Origin: Deroplatys truncata
Lineage: Eukaryota; Arthropoda; Insecta; Mantodea; Mantidae
DNA length: 64,000 bases
Direction of reading: 5' to 3'
Assembly (NCBI GenBank): GCA_030765065.1
Contig: CM060975.1
Location: forward strand, 170,100,993 to 170,164,992
The position numbers and the translations under genes were made by a program. Below the pieces are notes generated by a model. That model made no database searches. It had not been told where the DNA came from and saw only the letters and a list, made by a program, of their open reading frames with translations. This document shows, piece by piece, positions 55,419-64,000 of the stretch (position 1 is its first letter; each line of letters opens with the position of its first letter).

Positions 55419-58020
55419 CTAGATGATACTCCACTGCTCCAGGAACCTCCTGTAGGCGGAAGAAGAAACGGCGTGCGGTGAGGCGGATGAACTGCTGTAG
55501 AGGGAGAGGGCCGAATTCTTGTGTAGTTGATGGTTGCGCACGAACCAGGGAGCATTAGTAGCGAGCCGCAGCACCTTGTTCTGAACCACTTGCAAACGAT
55601 GTAGGTGGGATTTGCAAGCTCCACCCCAGAAAGGAGCAGCGTATGTCAGGACAGGGCGAATGAGGGAACGGTATAACAAGAGACAGGAATCAAGACCAAG
55701 AGAGGTACGTCTGTTAAGTAGTGGATAGAGCTGAGAAAGCCTGGCTGAAGCAAGGTTAACAGTACGATTGATATGTGGGCGCCAGGTAAGGGTGGTGTCG
55801 AATAACACTCCAAGATACTTAACTGGAACAGGAGAAGGTAACCAAGAAATACAGGTGTTATGGATATATAAGGACGGAGGTGAACGAATGGCACGAAGAG
55901 AGAAAATTTTCGCCTCAGTCTTGTAGGGGGTTCAGTGAAATGCGCCAGGTAGAGCACCAGTGAATAAGAGAGGTCAGGGAATCCTGCAGAGCAGCAACAG
56001 CAGTAGGGAGATCGTGATGGGAGTAGTAAAGAACTGTGTCATCGGCATATAACGCCACGTCTGCAAGCTCGAGTTCCCGAAGATCCGAAGTGTAAACACT
56101 AAACAGAAGGGGAGCCAAGATGGAACCATGAGGGGACACCAGCCTGAATAGATTTCGGTGAGGAGCATGTGCCACCTACACGGACGACGAACTGTAGATC
56201 CGAGAGAAAACTAGTAACAACGTCTATCAAGTATTGGGGAAGACCTACATGAAATAGTTTGAGCAGAAGGCCTTCATGCCACACTGTATTAAAAGCCTAG
56301 GCGACACCCAAGAACACGGTCAGTGTATATTGTCGATTCTCAAATCCAAGAACAACGGCTTGAGTGAATCGAAGTAGTTGGTGTGTAGCAGAGTGACGTG
56401 GTCGAAAACCAAACTGAAACGGCGGGATAACATTGTTTTGGAAGACAAACTGAGACAAACGACGGTGAATAACCTTCTCAAAGAGCTTGGAAAGGGTGGA
56501 TAGTAGACTAATCGGACGGTAACTGGACGGTAAATGCCGGGGCTTATTGGGTTTAGGAAAAACAACAATGTGAGCCAGTTTCCAAGAAGCGGGAAAATAG
56601 CCAAGACGTAAGGCACCGTTCATAACGGAAAAAAGGTAAGCCAGAGCCTTTTTAGTGAGTTTCTTGAATACGATGTTGGGAATCAGATCATGTCCGGGAG
56701 ATTTCTTATTTGGAAGACGGGAGATAAAATGCAACAACTCCCCAGGGCTGGTAAAAGACATTCGGACAGGAACAGTGGATTGCGATTGAAAAGCATGAAG
56801 TTCACCACGAAGAGATTGGGAAGTAGGAACATCAATACTAGGATGAGGAGTAAAGGTTTGCTCGAAATGAGAAGCCGGAACCTCACATTTATCAGAAGTA
56901 GACGTAACAAGTGTATTGTGATGATGCAGGCTAGAAACAACGGTGGGCTTCTGAAGAATACGACGAGTCGTTTGCCATAACATGTGGTCATCTGGAGAAA
57001 GAGCGGCTAGGTGGCGTTGAAAGGTTTGAAAGCGGTGATGTTCAAGTTCCAATTTCACACGGCGTATAAGCCCATTTAATCTTCGGTGGAGCCAGGGATG
57101 CCGTTCCCGTTGCCAGCGACGTCGAGTGTGATTCTTCATATGAATAGGGAGATAAGAAAGGGGGGGTAATTAAGAGGGAAAGTAACGTTGAGAAGAAACC
57201 GTCGAAGATCGTACACACGAACAAATGACATCAGTAAAATGGTGAACCGCTGCATCAATATCTCCCGGAGTGACAATATGACAGGAGATTGCCAGAGCCG
57301 CATCCAGCCGTTCTTGAAAATCATCCCAGCGCACGTAGCCATTAATGAGCCGTGTTGGCGAAGAAATGAAGTCTAGAGCAAGGGAGAAAGTAGCCAAAAC
57401 CGGGCAGTGATCAGAATCCAGCTCGGACAGAGAGTTCATATAAAGTGGCAAACCCAGGTTTCTAGAAATGCCAATGTCAAGAATATCCGAAGACACCCTG
57501 GGATTGCTGGAATAATAAGTGGGATCAGAGGGAGCCAAATATTGCAGAGAGAATTTCTGAGAAACTGTTGAAGACGACGGCCATTGGGGTTAGTAACTCT
57601 ACACCCCCAGGAGATATGCTTACTATTTAGATCGCCTAATAGAAGAGTGCGACCACGATCGGGAAAAAGCAAGGAAATAAAAGGGATGTTGAGGTTAAAA
57701 TTAGGAGGTTTATAGGCACTGAGTAGGACCAGATCGTTGCCATCACGAGAATGAAGTTTAATACCAACAACTTCTAATGCCGGGGAATCAGGCAGAAAGA
57801 TGGTACTATGGTGGAGACGACGTCACACTAGGGGGGCAACACCCCCTGAGGCCGTTAAATATACCCGATCGCGCCGATATACATGATAACCAGGAAGAGT
57901 AAAGGGTTCACGGGGAAGAAAGTGAGTTTCCGTGATACAGGCGACGGCTACGTAATGCATGGTGAGGAAAGAGAGAAATGAAGCTCATTTACTGCGAAGG
58001 CCATTAGCGTTCCAGTTGAG
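55419..58020 (-). pseudogene. LINE ORF2: endonuclease and reverse transcriptase, with stops and a lost catalytic Asp
   Basis: Starts near 58045 with LHSLLNWNANGLRSK, then a stop; ACITETHFLPREPF (catalytic Glu), a stop after GGVAPLV, LLLGDLNSKHISWGCRV (57600-57655), PTYYSSNPRVSSDILDIGIS and DSDHCPVLATF (about 57390-57420) complete the endonuclease. RT: NKKSPGHDLIPN, LPSSYRPISLLS, FQFGFRPRHSATHQLL, then FLGVA-stop-AFNTVW (56290-56320) where FLDVAQAFDTVW is expected; so motif A has lost its Asp. LYADDTVLYY (about 56030-56060) keeps motif C. The C-terminus has VKYLGVLFDTTLTWRPHI, VLTYAAPFWGG and RLATNAPWFVRN. Confidence 0.88.
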
Positions 58021-58044
58021 GAGACTATGAAGAGAACGGCGATT

Positions 58045-59568
58045 AGGGAGTGCCATCGGTGCTAAAACTTTCGCGTATGTATGGACAAGGGTCAGAAGTT
58101 GCGGCAAATAGGGTAGAAGAAATGTACGAAGGACAGCAAATAGTTGTGTGAACAGATCAGTAAACCAGGTCCAAGAAGGTGAATTACCGGAGGGTTCTGC
58201 AGCAGGCACAGAGGCGTTCGAGCGAGAAGGAGAACGCAGAACGTCAGAAAATGATCGGCGAACAGAAGGACGAGATGAAGCCTGACGGCAGGTAGCGATG
58301 ACGGTTGCTGCTGCTGTTGCTGCTGAGGAGACGTATGGAGTTGATGCTGTGAGATAGAGGCATCCCGAGGCTGCGGAGGTACCTCTGACGGAGCTGGCTG
58401 CTGCGGACCTTGGGGAAGCTTGAGCTTCAAATAATGAGGACAGCCACGATAATTTGCCGGGTGATCCTGATGGCAACTAACGCACTGTGCTGGCGTGGTA
58501 GTAGGTTTAGCGCACTGGGAGTAATGATGGTCACCCGGACAGCGAACACAGCGGGGCCCTAGCTGGCAATAATTTTTGGTGTGACCATAGTTTTGACATC
58601 GAGTACACTGCGGTAATTCTGCATTGCGGCGACGAGGTTCCACGGTCACCACACTGTAGAGTAAACGGGTAAGATTGAGAATACTTCTGCCCGAATCATC
58701 GTTCAATAACTCGACGGCACAAAGAGGAATAGGTTGTTTAGCTCTGTTGAATAAGCGAGTAACCTTGCGCACAGGATACTGCTGAGCACACAGTTCATCA
58801 TAGAGTTCCTGATCACTGAGAGAGCACGGTATATTGCGAATAATCACAGAAAAAAACTTATCCGCTGGGTTCCTATAGGTAAAATATTGCTGCTTGATGC
58901 TGGTGAAATAGCGAGTGAGATTGCGAAAATCAGAAGAGGAAGAAGAATACAACTTAACAATAGACCCGCGTAACTCAGTATGAAACTCAGACGTAACATG
59001 TTGCTTAATGTCATGTAAAAGTAATTGATACTTGTGTACATCACGTAGACAGATTGGTGGAATGCGCTCCTTAGAAGCGAAAGCAGCCGGAGTAGTATTT
59101 TCCGACGTAGTGTTCATCTTCCAAAGCCTGAAAACGATTATGCGTAGGAATGGCAAAACGAGGAGCATTTGACGTTGGTGAAGGTGCTGCTACACAAAGA
59201 CGTTTATGTTGTCCCGCCAGTGGTGAAGAGGGCTGAGCAGAGCGCACCAGGTGGGTAGACGTGCTGGCACAGAGCTCGTCAGATGGGGCACAATCCTCCA
59301 TATGGATATCATCGGAAGATGCGGCAGAATGGGCAGTCACAACACCCATCGGAGAAGACTGAAGCTCAGTGGGACACACCGGTGGCGCGGAAGCAATTGG
59401 TGCAGAGGTAACAGTTGTAGACAAGCTCGGCGATGAGGAATGTGTTAAGACGGGCTGGCGTAATACAGTCGGAGCAAGTTGATGAACAGACACATGGTCC
59501 TGATCAGCGTTAGCATAAGCTAAATCAATAGCCGAGGGAAGAAGCTCGCTGGTATGACGTTCCGGCAT
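58045..59568 (-). pseudogene. LINE ORF1 (gag-like) with zinc knuckles, two frame breaks
   Basis: Begins at ATG 59568 (MPERHTSELLPSAIDLAY), Ser/Pro-rich, with PTHNRFQALED (about 59110-59150), where a frameshift occurs. It continues ERIPPICLRDVHKYQLLL (about 59020-59070), FFSVIIRNIPCSLSDQELYD (RRM-like PRE_C2HC region), then three knuckles: CTRCQNYGHTKNYC, CVRCPGDHHYSQC and CVSCHQDHPANYRGC (58470-58610). A Gln tract (58300-58330) marks a second frame change, after which QASSRPSVRRSFSDVLR continues in the other frame. Known: this knuckle set is the Jockey ORF1 hallmark, an RNA-binding nucleocapsid-like protein. Confidence 0.85.
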
Positions 59569-59721
59569 GAATCCGGTACAAGGCACTGGTACGAGAAATA
59601 CACTCACGAGTGTAAGCAAAAACAGTAATTGACGTGAACACACGTAATAACACACGCAAACGTAGAGATAAACACCGAAAACGTAATGAAGTTCCTTTTC
59701 CTTCGAAAACTGAGTACGAAC

Positions 59722-59723
<2 letters not shown>

Positions 59724-59770
<47 letters not shown>
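59724..59770. repeat. (GA)n microsatellite in the LINE leader
   Basis: About 46 bases of GA (CT on the LINE sense strand), upstream of ORF1. It makes artificial Ser-Leu frames. Confidence 0.95.
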
Positions 59771-59771
<1 letters not shown>

Positions 59772-59870
59772 GTAAACACGACCTTCTGCCGTGACGGCTA
59801 ACCAAGCTCTCAGTCAGCAGTCCATGTTCTAAAACTCAGCGCGCTAGCACAAATGAACTGTTTAACAGCG

Positions 59871-61057
59871 TACTTCTAAAGAAGATCCCATCCTGATATT
59901 AGCAGATTGAAAACAAAATATATCACAGATTGTTGCTGTATTTTTTCCAGTTTTTAATATTAGGGGATTAAATATGATATTGCTATTTAGAATATTCATA
60001 CTTAAAAATGTGATTTTTTTTATTCTGAAAATAAAATTTTATATAAGGAAAACAACAATGGTTTTATCTACAAACCACGTATTGTTTTATCCTGACCATT
60101 CTGTATTCCGAGAATAAACTACTTTTATGTAACGTGCACGTATAAGAAAAATGTTACGCTGTAAATCCTAAAATAATTTGATTTTCCGCAAAATATAAAA
60201 TACGTGTCGATTTATTTTAAGTGTAGAACACGTAAACTAAAATTCAGAAAATTCAGAGAAAGTGATGTTTTATGTATGTTCAGCTTGACGTGGACTGACT
60301 CACATTTGCCAGAATCAGATCTAAACCTAAAGCGTTTTTATGACACTCGCTAGAACTAGTTAAATTGAAAACAATATTGGAATTATCCATGCCTATAATG
60401 TATTTATTTTCCTAATTTTCCTTACTTTGTAAAGAGGACTAATGAGATTTTAAAATAATTACGTAAAACATAGATTAGTTTTGCTACACAATAAAAGCAA
60501 TGGAAAATACACTCAAATATTATTAAATAATAACTGCCCTTAATGTCTCAACTGCAGCCATCGTGCGTTAAAATATCAAGAATATCCTAATGAAATATAT
60601 GATAGGTGTATCAGTTACACATCTTTATGCCGTTTTCCAATGCCCTCACCGATTTATTAGAACAAATTCGTTGATAAATATGCAATGCGACAGTGCTTCT
60701 TCACTATTCTCACAGCAATTGAGGATTAACACTGACTTTTGATTTAACTGTTTCCTTAATTAAAATAGAATTGTCATAACAAGCAGTGATACAAATATTT
60801 TATTTTAAAAGAAAGTAACTATCTCACTAACCATTAAATGAAACATGGTTACAATCAACTGCAATAAAGTGACTTATTTGCAATTTGCCATTTCCTCTAT
60901 TCTTTTATTTCATTATACAAATGACAAGCTATTGACACATGTTTCTGTTTATGTTCCATTAAACATCTGCTGTTCATTAAAATAACATTCAAACATATCA
61001 ATTACAAATTTGTATAATGAAATTATTTTTCACTATTCTGTTACAGGTATATACTTA
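59871..61057. other. Gene-less AT-rich spacer
   Basis: No open frame of note, no repeat family of this window recognised. Confidence 0.55.
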
Positions 61058-61144
<87 letters not shown>

Positions 61145-61145
61145 T
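61058..61145. repeat. (TAA)n microsatellite
   Basis: About 88 bases of uninterrupted AAT/TAA repeat, the longest perfect simple repeat here and thus likely to be length-variable. Confidence 0.97.
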
Positions 61146-61508
61146 TGATATTTGTGACACTCGTGTTGTCACAAATTAACAAAATATAAGAATACAGTAT
61201 GCGAAGTGCAATCCCCGATAGAATTATTCCTACATTGCTAGTAGTGACTCGGCCTATTAAAGCCCGAGGTACATGGTGAATTATTATAAAGTTATGGATT
61301 AAGAGACATACTTCCGTATGGATGATTCTCCAGAGCAGCTCTTACGTCACACTTATTAAGTTGGCGGACTCTATTTGGAATAAAGGTATTCATAAAATTC
61401 AAGAATCTAGAGTACATGTGTTGTTGCTTTTTGTTACCATTATAATTTTATATTCTTTCTGTTTGCGTTGATATTCAACCGCTTATCAAAGGAGGTTTTC
61501 CTCTGCTT
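61146..61508. other. Short spacer
   Basis: Begins with a short ...GATATTTGTGACACTCGTGT palindrome-like patch (GTGACACTCGTGTTGTCAC). No gene seen. Confidence 0.5.
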
Positions 61509-62075
61509 ACCGAGCGAGGTGCGCCGTGGTAACGTGCTATCATTGGGAGGTCCCGGGCGACCACCCACTCTGACACATGAGTTTTCGTGGTTTGCCAGGA
61601 TCGGCAGGGTATGCAGGAATGGTTCATCTTCTACAACAATTTACCTGCTCCTCATTTCTTGTAACAATCATCTTGTCATTTGTTTCAGGTTATAGGACCA
61701 GGTGGCGGGGTTCGGAGTTGCGGCTGGGCGGTGGATGGACGCTCTATAGAGTTTTCGTCCCTGGTGTCGTTGCGAAACTCTCAGATAGGACCCACCTCCG
61801 GGTGCTTTCGGGCGAGTGCCCTTCGGAGGGCCCGGGTTTTAGGAGTTTGTGGGTGGCCCCGGGCGGTGTCGGATGCTTTCGATCTGGAAACGTTATGGAT
61901 CCGTCCATGTTTGCTTCCCTCGCCATCTCGTCGCCCTTCGGGGCTCTCCCCTCATCTTTCCCTCTCATGGGTCACGGTAGAAGAAGGACCATTGTGGCCT
62001 ACTTCCGTGCTCTACCCCATTTTCAGTGGCCCTTCTGTTTGTTCATCCTTTTCCCTTACCTTATACTTCAGCTTA
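61509..62075 (+). repeat. SINE-A copy, long-tailed subtype
   Basis: Head ACCGAGCGAGGTGCGCCGTG and GGGAGGTCCCGGG, then GTTTTCGTGGTTTGCCAGGA, GTTTCAGGTTATAGGACCAG and a GC-rich body equivalent to the reverse copy at 33896-34470. The B box is damaged (CCCGGGCGACC). Three overlapping frames of 75-178 aa reflect its GC-rich composition. Confidence 0.8.
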
Positions 62076-63130
62076 GAAACATCCCAGGTTGTATTCTAAT
62101 AAATCACTTTTGATGTAGTTCATGCGAAAGGAAGACAATTTCGATCCCAGTTTGTGATTTTTCTTTAAGGTTTTATTCATACACTTCTAGTAGACAGCAT
62201 TTCGAATACTTTTTGTAATTCTATTCAACACCTATACATTTTAATCAACCCATGAAGTTTCTGCAAAAATCGTTTGAATTGAACCATCTAACAGGTGACA
62301 TTCTAGAGAGGGAGGAAGGGAGAAAAGAGCTCATGCTTGTTTATAGTGTGCTCTATATCCAATCTCTTTTTATGTTTTTATCTGTTTTTTAAACGCCTAG
62401 AGACATGAAAGTTTATGAGCAATATACCCCAAGTGAGCCTTTCCATCCCATTAGAGCGCCGAGCAATAACAGCCGTTTTAAGGAGCACTAGGCGCCAAAG
62501 TTAATCCTGCTGTGTTGGCGCCAACCAGCTGGTCATCTAATGATTATATTTGGCCCTTGACTCCGATGACCGCGAGTTCAAGCACAATACAGAAAATTTC
62601 CAGCACCATCATACACGCGCACACGTCCACCCCCATACAATATCCTAAGTAGTGACACTACATGGTACACTGAATAAAATTTTTTAGACATTTATTTCTC
62701 ACTAACCACAGGATTAACCATAAAAATAGGATTATACGGCACATTTCTGATGTGATCATTCTGTGAACAATATAAAAGCCCGCAGATTAAGAGAAATTGA
62801 ATAGAATTCTCCCCCTTCATATTTCTTGAAAAATCATTAATTACTTAAAAATTCACATATCAGTTTTCATAGAAGTATAATTTTCGCATCTGCTAGGACA
62901 GGCTCTCGTCATCTTGAAGTGATTATTATGCAGATATCGGATTTGTATGCAAATGCATTTTTGGTTTGTTTTTACTTGGATATGAAACTAAGCTTTGTAA
63001 TATGTTTCACGTGCTTCTCTGCATGTATGCGAAGTTTTATTGTACATGTAGTTGATGTTTATGCTGCATATTTCATTATTTTTCCATACATCGAGTGTAT
63101 AATACAAATATACTACATAGTTTTTATTTT
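62076..63130. other. Gene-less spacer
   Basis: A possible tRNA-like scrap lies near 62560-62580 (GACCGCGAGTTCAAGC). The 81-aa hydrophobic frame at 62919-63164 runs into the next SINE and is not supported. Confidence 0.45.
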
Positions 63131-63142
63131 AAAATTAATATT

Positions 63143-63466
63143 AGCGAAATGGCTTAAGCGGTAACGTCTGTGACCGCATTCGGGAGGTCCCGGGTTCAAA
63201 CCACCGGGCCGAACTATCAAACCGAAGGCGAATTCTGGGCTGGATAATATTATCCGCAAATTTTCCTATCATCCCTTTCATTACTACATTTCAATTCCTT
63301 TTTCCTCCCCGCCATACCAGGCATTGGGTTGATATTATGGATATGTTATGATCCAGAGCTTGCTTGCTCTCAACGAGCTACTGACCCAAAGCATTGGCTT
63401 GTAAGTCCTTGGAATTAAGTCTCCAAAAGAGGAGGATGATCCGTTAAAGAAAGAAAGTAAAGAAAT
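63143..63466 (+). repeat. SINE-C copy with perfect 12-bp target duplication
   Basis: Flanked by AAAATTAATATT at 63131-63142 and 63467-63478. Head AGCGAAATGGCTTAAGCGGT (A-box region) with B box GGGTTCAAACCAC; the 3' part has GCCATACCAGGCATTGGGTT, CATTGGCTTGTAAGTCC and an A-rich tail AAGAAAGAAAGTAAAGAAAT. The intact duplication and A-rich tail suggest a comparatively recent insertion by LINE machinery. Confidence 0.9.
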
Positions 63467-63478
63467 AAAATTAATATT

Positions 63479-64000
63479 TAAACACATTAGTTACAAAATA
63501 ATAAAGTCCTTAGTATGAAGGTTCAGAGTAAACTTAAGAATGCTCTTTTAAACTCAGAAAAACATAGTTCTCAGAATACAAAGCTGATAAATGATAAACT
63601 TAGACTTGAGCATCTGGGCAAAATGATCATTGTAAACTGAAATCAAATTTTCACAGGAATGATGTCTAAGGAGGAATATACGTTGTAACTACCAAAAAAT
63701 ATAAACTTAAATTAAGAAATATAATGTATAAGGGCATATTTTCGAAATTACACAGTGCATTTTAAAGCTTTTACAGCATAAATGCATGCATATTTTAGAC
63801 ATTATTAGTGCATGTAAATCCGATGTCTATTAATTTTGGCCCGAGTAGCACTGTTCTCTGAATACACGGTTAGGAGATACTTGCAAATAGCAGCAATTAT
63901 ACCCTGTACCGAAATGAAGCTGTCACGGAAATGCCCCGTGAAAGTATCAGTTACAGATTATTGAATTATTTGAATATTTGCAGAAATGGGACCGAGCACT
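63479..64000. other. AT-rich spacer at window end
   Basis: No feature recognised. Confidence 0.5.

Larger units (their letters stand above)
55132..59870 (-). mobile_element. Jockey-clade LINE, near full length, inactivated
   Basis: On the minus strand: 5' leader with (CT)n, ORF1 with three zinc knuckles, ORF2 with apurinic-type endonuclease and reverse transcriptase, and a short 3' A-run (T8 at 55132-55139 on the plus strand). Order, sizes and motifs (GDLNSKHISWGC, LYADDTVLYY, THAAPFWGG-like C-end) match Jockey-like insect LINEs of 4.5-5 kb. It is GC-richer than its surroundings. Exact 5' end and target duplication were not resolved. Confidence 0.9.

Noticed and set aside
59525-59805. Ser-Leu repeat protein upstream of LINE ORF1
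   Set aside because: Product of the (CT)n leader microsatellite in the three frames.
61577-62113. 178-codon frame as a gene
   Set aside because: Lies in a GC-rich SINE-A body with two other long frames overlapping it.

Overview
This window looks like intergenic, transposon-graveyard DNA from an arthropod, most likely an insect with a large, repeat-rich genome. The basis is the mix of decayed elements: a Jockey-clade LINE, mariner/Tc1-type and pogo/Tigger-type transposons, another cut-and-paste type common in arthropods, and many tRNA-derived SINEs. A cockroach-like (blattodean) source is a guess from the flavour of the transposases, not something the sequence proves. I found no convincing intact host protein gene, no rRNA, no functional tRNA, no CRISPR and no viral sequence. 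Nearly every open frame of 60 residues or more lies in repeat DNA or is not supported.

Layout. 1-8.3 kb: a palindromic MITE (2721-3346), a 2.5-kb decayed DNA transposon with terminal inverted repeats (TIRs) and an SDxCxGQN-type transposase (4004-6503), and directly behind it a broken LINE reverse transcriptase. 8.3-18 kb: the first copies of a ~0.9-kb repeat family (called R900 here), an antisense LINE 3' fragment, a fold-back element carrying a tRNA-like unit, a 34-bp minisatellite and a SINE. 18-34 kb: a truncated Tc1-like transposase, an internally deleted mariner, SINEs, a THAP zinc-finger fragment and four R900 copies. 33.5-44.5 kb: back-to-back SINEs, a 149-bp hairpin, a 2-kb DUF4817-type Tc1/mariner element with ~300-bp TIRs and an intron-like insert, and rearranged R900 copies, one split by a fold-back element with two outward-facing tRNA-like units and a 14-bp target-site duplication (TSD). 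45.2-46.2 kb: a ~100-bp satellite. 46.8-53.2 kb: more R900, one copy split by a 2.18-kb pogo-like element with TA duplications and others split by SINEs. 55.1-59.9 kb: a nearly full-length but dead Jockey-like LINE on the minus strand. 61-64 kb: a TAA microsatellite and two SINEs, one with a perfect 12-bp TSD.

The parts relate as layers rather than as pathways. R900 is the oldest and most abundant layer; pogo, SINE, fold-back and younger R900 copies sit inside older R900 copies. The most notable patterns are the R900 family itself, whose ends resemble Helitron/Helentron-derived non-autonomous elements, and the fold-back element with divergent tRNA-like promoters. Names R900 and SINE-A to SINE-D are labels for this window only. 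Boundaries were read by eye and are generally good to about 5-20 bases, less for old copies.
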